A DNA stretch of 64,000 bases from Phyllobacterium brassicacearum (GTDB lineage: Bacteria; Pseudomonadota; Alphaproteobacteria; Rhizobiales; Rhizobiaceae), in assembly GCF_003010955.1 (NCBI RefSeq), contig NZ_PGGO01000005.1:124001-188000 (forward strand), read 5' to 3'. Shown here piece by piece: positions 19,275-28,760 of this stretch (its first letter is position 1; each line of letters begins with the position of its first letter). The notes beneath the pieces were generated by a model. That model made no database searches. It worked only from the letters and a program-made list of their open reading frames with translations, and was not told the DNA's origin. The translations under genes and the position numbers were made by a program.

Positions 19275-20141
19275 TTGTCCCGCATCGCCTATGTCAACGG
19301 CCGGTACGTGCCGCACTCCGAAGCAGGAATCCACATTGAGGATCGCGGCTATCAATTCGCCGACGGCGTCTATGAGGTCTGCGAAATCGCTCGTGGCAAT
19401 ATAATGGACATGACCCGCCATCTCGACCGGCTGGGCCGCTCGCTTGGCGAGCTCAAAATCCTGTGGCCGATGGACCGCAAGGCACTCATAGCGGTGATCA
19501 AGGAAGTTGTCCGCCGCAACAGGGTCCATAATGGTCTCGTGTACCTGCAAGTCACGCGCGGCGTTGCTAAACGCGATCACGTCTTTCCATCGGTGGACAC
19601 GCCGCCATCGATCGTCATCACCGCCAAGCGCACCGATCCGCATGCCTCAGCCGCCAGGGCAGCCAAGGGTATCAAAGTCATCACAGTGCCCGAAAACCGC
19701 TGGGAGCGGGTCGATATCAAGTCGATCGGTCTGTTGCCGAATGTGCTCGCGCGCCAGGAGGCAAAGGAGCAGGGGGCACAGGAAGCATGGTTTGTCGATC
19801 CGGATGGTACAGTCAAGGAGGGCGCTGCCACGAACGCCTGGATCGTTACCAAAGACGGCGTTCTGGTGACCCGGCCAGCCGAGAGCGGTATCTTGCGCGG
19901 CATCACGCGCACCACCATCTTCGATGTGGCAAGAAAAATGGGCCTGAAGATCGAGGAACGGGGCTTTTCAGTGGACGAAGCCAGGAAAGCCAAGGAGGTT
20001 TTCATGACAGCGGCGACAACTGTTGTGATGCCAATCGTTGCGATTGACGGCGAATCGGTAGCAAATGGGCACCCTGGAGCGACTACACTTTCCTTGCGGG
20101 AAGCGTTTTTTGACATTGCGGAAAAAACGCCATCCTGTTAA
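19275..20141 (+). CDS. dat: D-amino-acid aminotransferase
   Basis: A 288-residue fold-type IV PLP enzyme. It has the N-terminal RGYQFADGVYEV, the YLQVTRG motif, the PLP-Lys region RVDIKSIGLLPNVLARQ and the EGAATNAWIV motif. It interconverts D-alanine and D-glutamate for peptidoglycan. It starts at TTG 19275 with AAGGAG upstream. dat upstream of hfq is the usual rhizobial order. Confidence 0.92.
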   Translation: MSRIAYVNGRYVPHSEAGIHIEDRGYQFADGVYEVCEIARGNIMDMTRHLDRLGRSLGELKILWPMDRKALIAVIKEVVRRNRVHNGLVYLQVTRGVAKRDHVFPSVDTPPSIVITAKRTDPHASAARAAKGIKVITVPENRWERVDIKSIGLLPNVLARQEAKEQGAQEAWFVDPDGTVKEGAATNAWIVTKDGVLVTRPAESGILRGITRTTIFDVARKMGLKIEERGFSVDEARKAKEVFMTAATTVVMPIVAIDGESVANGHPGATTLSLREAFFDIAEKTPSC

Positions 20142-20262
20142 CCGGAGAGTGAGGGGACTAACAGAACGCTATTTTCACCTCCTGCTGGAGCAGAGAACAT
20201 TTGCTTCAGCTGTAGAATTTTGTATGAGACACGTTTGCTGATCGCATAAAAGGACAAAAACA

Positions 20263-20502
20263 ATGGCTGAACGATCGCAGAATCTTCAAGACCTATTTCT
20301 GAATTCAGTCAGAAAACAGAAGATTTCTCTGACAATTTTCCTCATTAATGGTGTGAAACTGACTGGAATTGTCACGTCGTTCGACAATTTTTGTGTGCTT
20401 TTACGCCGTGACGGCCATTCGCAGCTCGTCTATAAACATGCTATCTCGACCATCATGCCGAGCCAGCCCGTGCAGATGTTTGAAGTAGAAGAGACCGACT
20501 GA
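20263..20502 (+). CDS. hfq: RNA chaperone Hfq
   Basis: A 79-residue Sm-like protein with the Sm1 motif ([30 protein letters not shown]) and the Sm2 motif YKHAIS. It lacks the long C-terminal tail of enterobacterial Hfq, as usual in alphaproteobacteria. It binds sRNAs and mRNAs. The 121-nt spacer after dat is long enough for its own promoter. hflX follows after 8 nt. Confidence 0.98.
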   Translation: MAERSQNLQDLFLNSVRKQKISLTIFLINGVKLTGIVTSFDNFCVLLRRDGHSQLVYKHAISTIMPSQPVQMFEVEETD

Positions 20503-20510
20503 GATCACAT

Positions 20511-21923
20511 TTGACCAGAGAATCGACGCGTAACGCACAAAACAATGGCGGAACTGCTGAGACCGGCAGTACCGCCAGGGAAGCCACGCGCGCAGTTGTG
20601 ATTGTGCCGGTCTTGCCTCAGCGCTTTGCTGACGGCGGCAAGACCGACGAGAACAATCGTTCAAAGTACCAGCATGAATTCCAGCGTAGCGACGATGCCC
20701 GGCTCGAAGAAGCGGAGGGGCTAGCGCGAGCCGTCGACCTCGACATCGTCCATTCGGATATTGTGCAGGTTTCCGCACCGCGGCCGGCCACCTTGCTTGG
20801 CACCGGCAAGGTAGAAACCATCACCGAGATCATCGAAGCATCACATGCGGAACTCGTGATTGTCGACCACTCCTTGACGCCGGTCCAGCAGCGTAATCTC
20901 GAAAAGGAATGGAACGCCAAGGTTCTTGACCGGACCGGGCTTATTCTTGAAATCTTCGGCCGCCGCGCCCAGACGAAAGAGGGTGCGCTGCAGGTCGAAC
21001 TGGCGCATCTGACCTATCAGAAGGGCCGCCTGGTCCGCAGCTGGACCCACTTGGAGCGTCAGCGCGGTGGTGGCGGCTTCCTCGGTGGTCCGGGTGAAAC
21101 GCAGATCGAGGCCGACAGACGCGCCCTGCAGGAAAAGATTCTGCGCATCAAGCGGGAGCTTGAGACGGTCGTTCGCACGCGTACGCTGCATCGAGCCAAA
21201 CGCAAGAAGGTGCCGCATCCGGTTGTTGCCCTGGTCGGCTATACCAACGCCGGCAAATCCACGCTGTTCAATCGCCTGACCGGAGCAGGGGTCGTTGCGG
21301 AAGACATGCTCTTCGCCACGCTGGACCCGACGCTGCGGCGCATCAAGCTTGCACATGGCGAAACGATCATTCTCTCGGACACGGTTGGTTTCATTTCCAA
21401 CCTGCCGACCCATCTTGTCGCCGCGTTCCGCGCGACACTGGAAGAAGTGGTCGAGGCCGATCTTATCCTGCATGTGCGCGATATTTCCGATCCGGATACC
21501 GCAGCACAGGCGGAAGATGTGCACGCGATCATGACGAGCCTCGGCATCGAGCGCGGCGATACGAAGCGCATCATCGAGGTCTGGAACAAGATCGATCTGC
21601 TCGATGATGCCGGCCGCGAGGCAGCGCAGCGCTTGAGCGCCGCGGCGATTGGTAATGAGCATCCGATCCCGGTCTCGGCGATTACGGGTGAGGGGGTGGA
21701 CGCCCTGCTCAAGGAAATCGAGGATCGCATCGCCGGCAAGCTCACCAAGGTCAAGGTCACGTTGCAGCACAACCAGATGCGGCTCATGGACTGGATTTAT
21801 CAGCACTCCAGCAATGTGAAGCGCAAGGATCTCGATGACGGTTCGATCGCCTTGACGATGGATATGACAGCCAACTCGCAAACAATGCTTGATGAGAAGT
21901 TGCTGAGCAGGAACAACAGGTAA
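20511..21923 (+). CDS. hflX: GTPase HflX
   Basis: A 470-residue ribosome-associated GTPase. The N-terminal HflX domain contains the GGXGFLGGPGETQIE-type linker (residues about 185-200). The G domain has G1 GYTNAGKSTLF, G3 DTVGF and G4 NKID. It splits stalled ribosomes under stress. The TTG start at 20511 has only a weak ribosome site. Hfq-HflX co-location is conserved. Confidence 0.95.
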   Translation: MTRESTRNAQNNGGTAETGSTAREATRAVVIVPVLPQRFADGGKTDENNRSKYQHEFQRSDDARLEEAEGLARAVDLDIVHSDIVQVSAPRPATLLGTGKVETITEIIEASHAELVIVDHSLTPVQQRNLEKEWNAKVLDRTGLILEIFGRRAQTKEGALQVELAHLTYQKGRLVRSWTHLERQRGGGGFLGGPGETQIEADRRALQEKILRIKRELETVVRTRTLHRAKRKKVPHPVVALVGYTNAGKSTLFNRLTGAGVVAEDMLFATLDPTLRRIKLAHGETIILSDTVGFISNLPTHLVAAFRATLEEVVEADLILHVRDISDPDTAAQAEDVHAIMTSLGIERGDTKRIIEVWNKIDLLDDAGREAAQRLSAAAIGNEHPIPVSAITGEGVDALLKEIEDRIAGKLTKVKVTLQHNQMRLMDWIYQHSSNVKRKDLDDGSIALTMDMTANSQTMLDEKLLSRNNR

Positions 21924-21990
21924 GGCGCGGTACTTCGTCCTGGTATCCTGCCACAGCGCGTCCATTTCCACAACAGGCGCTCATTTCACA

Positions 21991-22031
21991 GTCCGCGCAA
22001 CGAGGGCAGCCAGTGCCCCCGTTGCGCGGAC
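21991..22031. terminator. Long inverted repeat between convergent hflX and a decayed gene
   Basis: A perfect 12-bp stem (GTCCGCGCAACG, 21991-22002, with CGTTGCGCGGAC, 22020-22031) encloses a further 5-bp stem (GGGCA/TGCCC) with a 5-nt loop. It lies between the hflX stop and the stop of a minus-strand gene remnant, so it fits a two-way terminator. The T-rich tail on the plus strand is short. Confidence 0.7.
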
Positions 22032-22034
22032 CGC

Positions 22035-22340
22035 TTATTTGATGAACTGGATGGTCTTGTCAGCCACCTTTGTCGTCGGCACCAAATTGCTCGCGACGAC
22101 GACAGCATCGGCAGGCTGTACCATGTCCAGCTGCCAGACACTCACAAGGCCGGCATTCATTTTATCATGGATATTCGGGATATCCTTCGTATCCGCGCGG
22201 CTTCACCGCCGGTTCAACCGGTGGCGTGAATATGTCACCCGAAGGGCCGCTGCCGCCATTGTCGCCATCGCACCCGCCCAGCATCGCCAGAAGCGGCGCC
22301 GTGGGCAATAGGCGCAGGCCTTCAAAAGCGTCCGTCGCAT
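22035..22340 (-). pseudogene. Frameshifted lipoprotein gene remnant
   Basis: ATG at 22340 opens MRRTLLK. A one-base frame change then leads into a lipoprotein-like signal ending LLAMLGGCDG, then a Pro/Gly-rich region. That frame stops after GYEGYPEYP. A further frame change gives MNAGLVSVWQLDMVQPADAVV and ends at TAA 22035. The three pieces read as one secreted lipoprotein of about 100 residues broken by at least two indels. Family not recognised. Sequencing error is an alternative. Confidence 0.5.
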
Positions 22341-22389
22341 CGGGGAGGGCTGATCGGTATATCGCGAGCCGACTGACGGCCCGTTTCAA

Positions 22390-22688
22390 AAACTTCTTTC
22401 ATCTATGACTCCAGAGCAAATTTGCTGAAATATTCGTCGTAGCGTTTCGTGGTTTAATCGAACCACACGCTTTCCGAGCAAGTAGCGTGCCAAGTGAACA
22501 ATACTGAGCCGGAATTTTGCTTTGATCGACCGATTAACTAATTCAAGCCAAGACGGGCCAACTGGGCGCGTTAAATTCACGCCAACTAGCCAAAATAACC
22601 AAGCAACAGTTGTGATGGGGTGTAGCGAATGCCCAATGTTTGTTCGGCATTTCAATAATGCCTAACAATGATGCATGAGAAGCGCGCA
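22390..22688. other. Intergenic stretch without a supported gene
   Basis: A minus-strand open frame of 89 codons covers 22386-22655, but it has no convincing family features, ribosome site or domain. The stretch is more AT-rich than its neighbours and may be a remnant. I make no functional call. Confidence 0.4.
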
Positions 22689-23510
22689 TTACTTCGCCGT
22701 CTTGGCTTGTTGCCACAGTGCTTCCATTTCTTCGAGCGTGGCCGCGTCGAGAGACTGTTGCTGTTCGGCCAGTTTGCGTTCGATGTAATGAAAACGTTTG
22801 CGGAATTTCTCGTTCGTGCCGCGGAGGGCGCTTTCCGGCTCCAACTTCAAATGGCGGCCGAGATTGACGAGCGCAAAGAGCAGGTCGCCATATTCTTCTT
22901 CGGTATCCTGTCGATCGCCGCTGGCGATTGCTTCCTTCAATTCGCCGATTTCCTCCTCGATCTTGTCGAGGATTGGCGCAGCTTCTGACCAGTCGAAGCC
23001 GACTTTTGCCGCTTTCTGCTGCAGTTTTAAAGCCCGCATCAGCGCTGGGAAGCCATGGGGAATATCGTCGAGAAAACCACCGGCTTCGGCCAGCCCGAGG
23101 TTGAGCGCGGCACGGCGTTCGCGGCGTTCGGCTTTTTCCTCGGCCTTGATCTTGTCCCACATGCCTTTGGCCATACCGGCGCCACGGGCAGCTTCTTCGC
23201 CGAAAACGTGCGGATGACGGCGGATCATCTTATGGGTGATGGCCTGAACCACATCGCCAAAATCGAATGCCTTGAGCTCTTCGGCCATGCGAGCGTGGAA
23301 GACAACCTGCAGCAGCAGATCGCCCAGTTCCTCACGCAGATCGTCGATATCATTGCGCTCGATGGCATCGATGACTTCGAACGCTTCCTCGAGCGTGTAG
23401 GGTGCGATGGATTTGAAATCCTGTTCGAGATCCCATAGGCAACCGGTTACCGGCGTGCGCAAGGCAGCCATGATATCGAGAAGGCGCGCAATGTCGCGTG
23501 ATGGTTTCAT
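22689..23510 (-). CDS. mazG: Nucleoside triphosphate pyrophosphohydrolase MazG
   Basis: A 273-residue protein with two tandem MazG domains. The first has EEAFEVIDAIERNDIDDLREELGD-like metal-binding acidic residues (I cite only the pattern EExxE...ExxD). The second has EEEIGELKEA with EEEYGDLLFALV. It hydrolyses NTPs and may clean aberrant nucleotides. The start at ATG 23510 (MKPSRDIARLLDIM) matches the family; longer upstream frames run into unrelated sequence. Confidence 0.94.
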   Translation of the reverse strand: MKPSRDIARLLDIMAALRTPVTGCLWDLEQDFKSIAPYTLEEAFEVIDAIERNDIDDLREELGDLLLQVVFHARMAEELKAFDFGDVVQAITHKMIRRHPHVFGEEAARGAGMAKGMWDKIKAEEKAERRERRAALNLGLAEAGGFLDDIPHGFPALMRALKLQQKAAKVGFDWSEAAPILDKIEEEIGELKEAIASGDRQDTEEEYGDLLFALVNLGRHLKLEPESALRGTNEKFRKRFHYIERKLAEQQQSLDAATLEEMEALWQQAKTAK

Positions 23511-23629
23511 GAGCGTAGAATAGGCCAGCTCGTCGCTCGCGAACATGTATCCATGAGTGCAAGCTGCGATTTTCCACAACATCCGATAGACTGAAGTTCT
23601 ACGTGATGACCAGCAGGCAAGTGCCTCGA

Positions 23630-24838
23630 TCAGATCCGCCGTCTTTCCGCCATCAGAAACACCGCCAGTACACAGCACAGCAGGCCAAGGGTCGATGGCA
23701 GTCCCTGATGTCCGATCAGTTGCATCGCCAGTCCTGTCGCGGGGGAGCCCACGATGCCGCCGATGCCCCATACGAACGCGAAGGCCGCGTTACCGGCGAT
23801 CAAGGCTTGACCGGTGAAACGCTCGCCGAGTTGGATCAGCGCCATGGTGTATAACCCGAACGAGACGCCGCCCCAGACGAAAACGAGCGGCCAGATGAGC
23901 CACGAGTTGAAGATCGACGGCAGCAGCAGGCAGCCCGCCAGCGAAGCCAGGGCACAGAATAACATGGTCCGCGTCGAGCCAAACTGTTCGGCCACCCGCC
24001 CGAGCAAAATCTGCAGCACAGCATTGCCTGCGATGAAACCGGTGAGGACGGCAGCGATTCGCTCCTCGGCGCTGCCGAGCGCGGCGCCATAGACCGCAAA
24101 CAAGGAAAGCAGCGTCTGCTCGAAGGCGGCAGCAGTGAAAACCGCGAACAATAGAAGCGGGGCCAGTGCGAAGAAGCCGCCGACCGATGTTGCCTCGCCT
24201 TCGTGCGGCATCTTCGGCAGGCGCGGCACGACCGCAAGCACGATCAGGCCGCAGAGAAGGAAGGCCACGATGCCGATCATGAAGGGTGGCCAACCCTGCG
24301 TGCCGACCATGCCGAGCGACAGCGGGCCGATGGCGAAGCCACCCGAAACGACCGATGAATAGAGGCCCATGATACGGCCCCGGCGTGGCGCGGGCGTGAT
24401 CGAGATCAGCCAGGTTTCGCTGATTACGTAAAGCGGATTGGCGAAGAAGCCGAGCAGGAAGCGTAGCGGCATCCAGGCCCAAACTTCCTGCGTCCAGGCA
24501 ATCGCGATCAGGGTGAGGGCGGCCAGGATCGAACACAGGATCGCAAGCCGCGCCGCGCCCACGCGCCGCGCAAGCGCCGGAATGAAGGGCGCGGATACAA
24601 TGAAACCCAGCGGCGTCATCGCCGCCGACAAGCCGATCAGGCCGGGCGTCGTCCCCCGCCGCTCCAGGATGAAGCTGAGCAGCGGATAGGTCAGCCCCTG
24701 TGCCACAGCGAACACCGTGACGGTCGCCATGATGCCCGCCATCGCGGCCCACGGGATCCGACCCTCTCGCGGTGATGTCGTGCTGTGCAGGGGCAGACGA
24801 ACCACTGCGGCACGCGGAAACTGGCGATCCGGTGTCAT
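23630..24838 (-). CDS. MFS transporter (YcaD-like)
   Basis: A 402-residue protein with about 12 hydrophobic spans and MFS loop motifs, including PFIPALARRVGAARL after span 2 and APRRGRIMGLYSS in the middle. The conserved start GIMATVTVFAVAQGLTYPLLSFILE fits the small-molecule drug/sugar efflux-like branch related to YcaD. Substrate unknown. It sits upstream of mazG on the same strand with a 119-nt gap. Confidence 0.88.
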   Translation of the reverse strand: MTPDRQFPRAAVVRLPLHSTTSPREGRIPWAAMAGIMATVTVFAVAQGLTYPLLSFILERRGTTPGLIGLSAAMTPLGFIVSAPFIPALARRVGAARLAILCSILAALTLIAIAWTQEVWAWMPLRFLLGFFANPLYVISETWLISITPAPRRGRIMGLYSSVVSGGFAIGPLSLGMVGTQGWPPFMIGIVAFLLCGLIVLAVVPRLPKMPHEGEATSVGGFFALAPLLLFAVFTAAAFEQTLLSLFAVYGAALGSAEERIAAVLTGFIAGNAVLQILLGRVAEQFGSTRTMLFCALASLAGCLLLPSIFNSWLIWPLVFVWGGVSFGLYTMALIQLGERFTGQALIAGNAAFAFVWGIGGIVGSPATGLAMQLIGHQGLPSTLGLLCCVLAVFLMAERRRI

Positions 24839-24851
24839 TGCCGCATTCGCC

Positions 24852-25067
24852 TTACACTTGCCAGAAGGGCTTGGCGATCTCTGTCTCGACCTGCCATCTG
24901 GTCAGACCGATATCGTCGATCAAATGGGGATTGTCCTTCGACATTTGCTCAAGTTCCCAGCGAAAGTGTTTCCGCTCGTCCCAGGTCGTGAAAATGCTTC
25001 GCAGGGTCACCAGGCTGTAGTGCCGACGCGACACTTCCGCTGGCCCCACTGTGGGATTATCGTTCAT
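24852..25067 (-). CDS. DUF1127-family small protein
   Basis: A 71-residue protein with the family-typical C-terminus: a basic/acidic stretch followed by LIDDIGLTRWQVETEIAKPFW. Family members are short, Arg-rich, and in rhizobia some act in RNA metabolism or phosphate and stress responses. Here the N-terminal half is longer than the minimal 45-residue form. ATG 25067 is chosen because GGAGGT lies 5-6 nt upstream. It lies 13 nt upstream of the MFS gene. Confidence 0.85.
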   Translation of the reverse strand: MNDNPTVGPAEVSRRHYSLVTLRSIFTTWDERKHFRWELEQMSKDNPHLIDDIGLTRWQVETEIAKPFWQV

Positions 25068-25195
25068 GGCAACCTCCATTTGGTTTGAGAGTCTAGGGGC
25101 CCTCGACCTGTAAGAGGCTGAATTCTGCAGGATACGAAGAGCGTCGTACTTAAGCTCTTCCAAAAAGTTCTCAAAAACTTCCAAACGGGCTATAG

Positions 25196-26713
25196 ATGCG
25201 CCGTATGCAGGGATCGCGTATTGCCTTTGGTCCGTTCGTGCTTGATCCGGGTGCTGGAACGCTCCTTCGGAACGATGTGCCCGTTGCCGTTGGCTACCGA
25301 GGGGTAAAGCTGCTTGCGGGGCTCGTCGGACGGCCCGGCGAAATCCTCAGCAAGGCCGAGTTGATGGACGCCGCGTGGCCGGGCAGGGCCGTCGAGGAAG
25401 GCAACCTCACCGTCCAGATCGCGCAACTCAGGAAGCTGCTCGGTCCGGCAACCGACGGCGGTGAGTGGATCGCCACGGTTCCGCGCGTCGGCTACCGCTT
25501 CACTGGGGCCATCGAACATCTCGCTGGCGTGAAGCGAAAACTTTTGCCGCTGCCCAGCAAACCATCGATAGCCGTGCTGCCCTTCGTGAATGTCAGCAAC
25601 GATCCCGAGCAGGAATCCTTCGCGGATGGATTGACCGAAGACCTGATCACCGATCTGTCCAGGATCTCCGGCCTGTTCGTCATCGCACGCAACTCGGCCT
25701 TTGCCTACAAAGGAAAGGCGACGGACGTGCGCGGGATCGCTGAAGACCTTGGCGTTCGCTACCTGCTGGAGGGGAGCGCAAGACGCGCCGCGGGGCGCGT
25801 GCGCATCAACGCCCAACTGGTCGACGCGGTGAGTGGCGATCACTTGTGGGCGGAACGTTTTGATCGCAGCCTGGAAGATATCTTTGCCGTTCAGGACGAG
25901 GTCACCGGCAAGATCGTGGAGGCGTTACTCGGCCGGCTGCGCGCGCCGCCGCCGCGCAATCGGCCCAAAAATCTCGAGGCTTACGATCTCTGCGTGCGGG
26001 CGCGCAAGCTGATGGATGATACGCCGCAGACGGCACAGGAAGCGCACCTGATGCTCACGCGCGCGATTTCGCTCGATCCGGACTATGCCGAGGCCTATCG
26101 CTGGCTGGCCATGAACCACTGGATGGGATGGGTACATTCCGGCGGACCAACCGAATCTTCCCGTAGGATTGCTTTGGAACTGGCGCGCAAAGCCGTAGCG
26201 ATCGATCCCAATGATGCCGGCTGCCATTGGGTCCTGGCTTACCTGCTTGCCTATGAGCGCAGCTTCGCTGAGGCGGATGCGGAATTCGCCAAGGCGATCG
26301 AGCTCGACCCGAACGAGGCCGACACCTGGGCGACATTGTCCGACATCGCGGTCCTGGCCGGGCGGGTCGAGGAGGGCCTTGAGCACATTCGCAAGGCGTT
26401 CCGGCTGAACCCGTTTCCGGCAAGTTGGTACTATCTCACGCTCGGCCAGGCGCAATATGCTGCCGGCGAATACGAAGCCGCTGTCGAGACACTGCGCAGG
26501 GACGAGACTTACCGGACAAGCTCCCGCCGTTTCCTGGCGGCAAGCCTTGCCCAACTCGGCCGGCTCGACGAGGCGCGCGCAGAGGCCGAACTGTTTCTTG
26601 TCGGCAACCCGCATTTCACAACCCGCCACTGGGCCGCGACGGAGCCGTTCCGCGACGCTGCAACGCTTGCGCATTTCGTTGATGGCTACCGCAAGGCCGG
26701 TCTCCCGGAGTGA
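25196..26713 (+). CDS. Winged-helix transcriptional regulator with TolB-like and TPR domains
   Basis: A 505-residue protein. An OmpR/CadC-type winged helix occupies about residues 5-105 (KAELMDAAWPG, NLTVQIAQLRKLLG, VPRVGYRF). It is followed by a region (SIAVLPFVNVSNDPEQESFADGL... RDLGVRYLLEGSARR-like pattern) common in adenylate-cyclase-like and CadC-like regulators. Tetratricopeptide repeats fill the C-terminal half. No membrane segment is seen, so it should be a soluble DNA-binding sensor of unknown signal. It is divergent from the DUF1127 gene. Confidence 0.87.
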   Translation: MRRMQGSRIAFGPFVLDPGAGTLLRNDVPVAVGYRGVKLLAGLVGRPGEILSKAELMDAAWPGRAVEEGNLTVQIAQLRKLLGPATDGGEWIATVPRVGYRFTGAIEHLAGVKRKLLPLPSKPSIAVLPFVNVSNDPEQESFADGLTEDLITDLSRISGLFVIARNSAFAYKGKATDVRGIAEDLGVRYLLEGSARRAAGRVRINAQLVDAVSGDHLWAERFDRSLEDIFAVQDEVTGKIVEALLGRLRAPPPRNRPKNLEAYDLCVRARKLMDDTPQTAQEAHLMLTRAISLDPDYAEAYRWLAMNHWMGWVHSGGPTESSRRIALELARKAVAIDPNDAGCHWVLAYLLAYERSFAEADAEFAKAIELDPNEADTWATLSDIAVLAGRVEEGLEHIRKAFRLNPFPASWYYLTLGQAQYAAGEYEAAVETLRRDETYRTSSRRFLAASLAQLGRLDEARAEAELFLVGNPHFTTRHWAATEPFRDAATLAHFVDGYRKAGLPE

Positions 26714-26857
26714 CGTGCCGGCGCAACGGGCGAGTTGCTTGGCAGGCTGCTGCTTGACCCGGATTACAGAGAAGACCGGATCACGGACAATCTGACTGGT
26801 TTGACGAGTGGAAGGCGAAGAGCCCGCAGCCGAGACGCCTTCGCACCGTCGTGCGAC

Positions 26858-27250
26858 CTAATCCTCAAAGCGACCGATGGCGTCGCGATCGCGGTCGTAC
26901 CGCCTCTTGAGCGGAAACGGCGGCAACCAAGGCTCGCGACGGACGATCCAGCTTTCGTAGGTTGGCATCAGTTGGCCAGGGGCATCCAAGGATCCCAGGC
27001 CCACTTCGATTTCGTCTGCGCTGCGTGCAAAAATGGAGGAGCCGCAGCGGGGACAGAAAAACCGCCCGGCGTAGTCGCGAGTTTCACCTTCGATCGTCAC
27101 CGCATCCTGAGGGAACACCGCGGAAGCGTGAAAAATGGCCCCATGATGCTTGCGGCAGTCGAGACAGTGACAAAGACCGACCCGGTATGGGAGTCCAGAC
27201 GCCACAATTCGGACGTTGCCGCACAGGCAACCGCCGGTGAATCGGTCCAT
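26858..27250 (-). CDS. GFA-family zinc protein (glutathione-dependent formaldehyde-activating type)
   Basis: A 130-residue protein with the zinc-binding motifs TGGCLCGNV, CHCLDC and FCPRCGSSIF. These define the GFA/CENP-V fold. The family includes glutathione-formaldehyde binding enzymes, but most small members are uncharacterised. An AAGGAG site precedes the ATG at 27250. The gene is monocistronic. Confidence 0.88.
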   Translation of the reverse strand: MDRFTGGCLCGNVRIVASGLPYRVGLCHCLDCRKHHGAIFHASAVFPQDAVTIEGETRDYAGRFFCPRCGSSIFARSADEIEVGLGSLDAPGQLMPTYESWIVRREPWLPPFPLKRRYDRDRDAIGRFED

Positions 27251-27329
27251 GCTGCGTCTCCTTTAAAATCAAGCGGTCGGAATAATTACGACGAACAGCA
27301 CGGTCATTGCAATTGCCCGCTGCGGAGGC

Positions 27330-27374
27330 GCGTCGGCGTTCATCCAAGTCAATCTGCGAGTAGGTGCGTTCCAT
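27330..27374 (-). pseudogene. Possible 5' remnant of an IS30-type transposase
   Basis: Starting at ATG 27374, the minus strand reads MERTYSQIDLDERRR, which resembles the first residues of IS30-family transposases just before their HTH. The similarity ends abruptly after 15 residues, and no other part of a transposase or terminal inverted repeat is visible. It is a short match, so it could be chance. Confidence 0.3.
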
Positions 27375-27483
27375 CGGCAATTCCTTGCATGTGAGTCGCA
27401 CGTCATCCTTGAACCCACCCGGCTACAAACAAAGATCGCATAAGATAGATTATGGAACTGAACGCTATGCCAGAATGATCGGA

Positions 27484-27954
27484 TCAGCTGGTAATATCCG
27501 CAATCTGCGCCTTTGCAGCTTGCGCCAAAACCTTTGGTTCGCTTGGGAAAACAAAGTTGGTGCCGCCTGCCGCCGCCCAGACAACATCGAATTGCATCAG
27601 GCTCTCATCCGCATAAGCATCGATGTCGATGATATGTCCCAATGGTGAAACGCCGCCTATGGCAAATCCGGTTTCCATACGCACATGCTTTGGATCGGCG
27701 CGATGCAGTTTCTCGCCCGTCAGCTTTGCAGCTTTCTCCAGATCGAGCTTCCGTGGACCGGAAACCAGAAACAGATAGAGCTTGTTTGTATCAGCGCCTT
27801 GAAAAATCAGAGATTTGACGATCTGCGCTACGGTCACGCCGCACTGGATCGCCGCGTCCTCGGCCGTATGCGTTGAATCGGCCATCTGGCGAATTTCGAT
27901 GTTAAGTCCCGCAGCATGGGCCGCTTGGCGAACACGTTCGACACTCTTGCTCAT
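27484..27954 (-). CDS. YbaK/EbsC-family aminoacyl-tRNA deacylase
   Basis: A 156-residue YbaK-fold protein with VAQIVKSLIFQGAD (substrate-site Lys), LFLVSGPRKLD and the GFAIGGVSPLGH loop. The family hydrolyses mischarged Cys-tRNA(Pro) or related species in trans. It overlaps the upstream metallo-hydrolase stop by 4 nt, forming an operon with that gene, tatD and metG. A distant second member lies at 42582-43052. Confidence 0.88.
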   Translation of the reverse strand: MSKSVERVRQAAHAAGLNIEIRQMADSTHTAEDAAIQCGVTVAQIVKSLIFQGADTNKLYLFLVSGPRKLDLEKAAKLTGEKLHRADPKHVRMETGFAIGGVSPLGHIIDIDAYADESLMQFDVVWAAAGGTNFVFPSEPKVLAQAAKAQIADITS

Positions 27955-28760
27955 ACTTCGACCTCGAATGACATTCCATCAAAGGCTGGTTCAACATTGT
28001 CAGGCGTCTCGCGCAGCACAGTTCCATAATCCAGAGGAACATGCATATGGGTCAAGATGGCTCGACGAGGCTTTAATTTTGCTACCCAACACATTGATTC
28101 TTCAAGAGAAAAATGACTTGGATGTGGTCGGTATTGCAGAGCATCGATGACAAGTGTGTCGAGCTCGAACAATTGCGCGGCCGTGGTATCCGGAAACGCG
28201 CTCACATCGGAACAATAGGCTACGTCGGCGATCCTGAACCCCAGGGACAGGATGTCGCCATGCACCTGCGGCAGCGGCAAAAAGCGTATCGCGCCGCCAG
28301 GTCCATCAATATCGAAGGCTTGGTGATGAACGATCTCGTGCGGTCGCAGGATCGGCGGATAGCTCGAGCCTTCAGGCGTTTCGAAACAATAGCGGAAACC
28401 TTCGTAGAGGCGCTTCTGCGTCACCGCGTCCGCATAGATGTTCACCAGATCGCGACGGTCGATGACAAACGTCCGCAGATCATCCAATCCATGAATGTGG
28501 TCCGCATGGGCATGCGTATAGATGACCGCATCGAGCCTGCCCGACCCGAAATCGATCATCTGCGAGCGAAAGTCTGGCCCGGTGTCGATGATAACGGTGG
28601 TGACGCCACCCTGTTCCGCAATGCGCTCCACGAGCATGGATGCGCGTCGTCTGCGATTTTTAGGATTGCTTGGATCGCACTTGCCCCAGTCACCATTGAT
28701 GCGCGGCACGCCTGGAGACGAGCCGCAGCCAAGGATCGTAAAGCGCAGGCGATCAGGCAT
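27951..28760 (-). CDS. MBL-fold metallo-hydrolase (PhnP-like)
   Basis: A 269-residue protein with the early GCGSSPGVPRINGDWGKCDP motif typical of PhnP-like and lipoate-associated hydrolases, the metal motif THAHADHIHGL, and later His ligands (QVHGD, LTHMHVPLDYG). It is probably a phosphodiesterase-type hydrolase. It overlaps tatD by 8 nt and the deacylase gene by 4 nt. This trio after metG is conserved in rhizobia. Confidence 0.88.
   Translation of the reverse strand: MPDRLRFTILGCGSSPGVPRINGDWGKCDPSNPKNRRRRASMLVERIAEQGGVTTVIIDTGPDFRSQMIDFGSGRLDAVIYTHAHADHIHGLDDLRTFVIDRRDLVNIYADAVTQKRLYEGFRYCFETPEGSSYPPILRPHEIVHHQAFDIDGPGGAIRFLPLPQVHGDILSLGFRIADVAYCSDVSAFPDTTAAQLFELDTLVIDALQYRPHPSHFSLEESMCWVAKLKPRRAILTHMHVPLDYGTVLRETPDNVEPAFDGMSFEVEV

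Noticed and set aside
20841-21971. 376-codon minus-strand open frame
   Set aside because: Antisense shadow of hflX with no recognisable motif.
23511-23771. N-terminal extension of mazG
   Set aside because: The upstream in-frame codons are unrelated to the family and overlap the MFS gene end; the family-like start is at 23510.
23790-24752. 320-codon minus-strand open frame inside the MFS gene
   Set aside because: Alternative frame of the MFS transporter; the transporter frame has clear membrane spans and MFS motifs.
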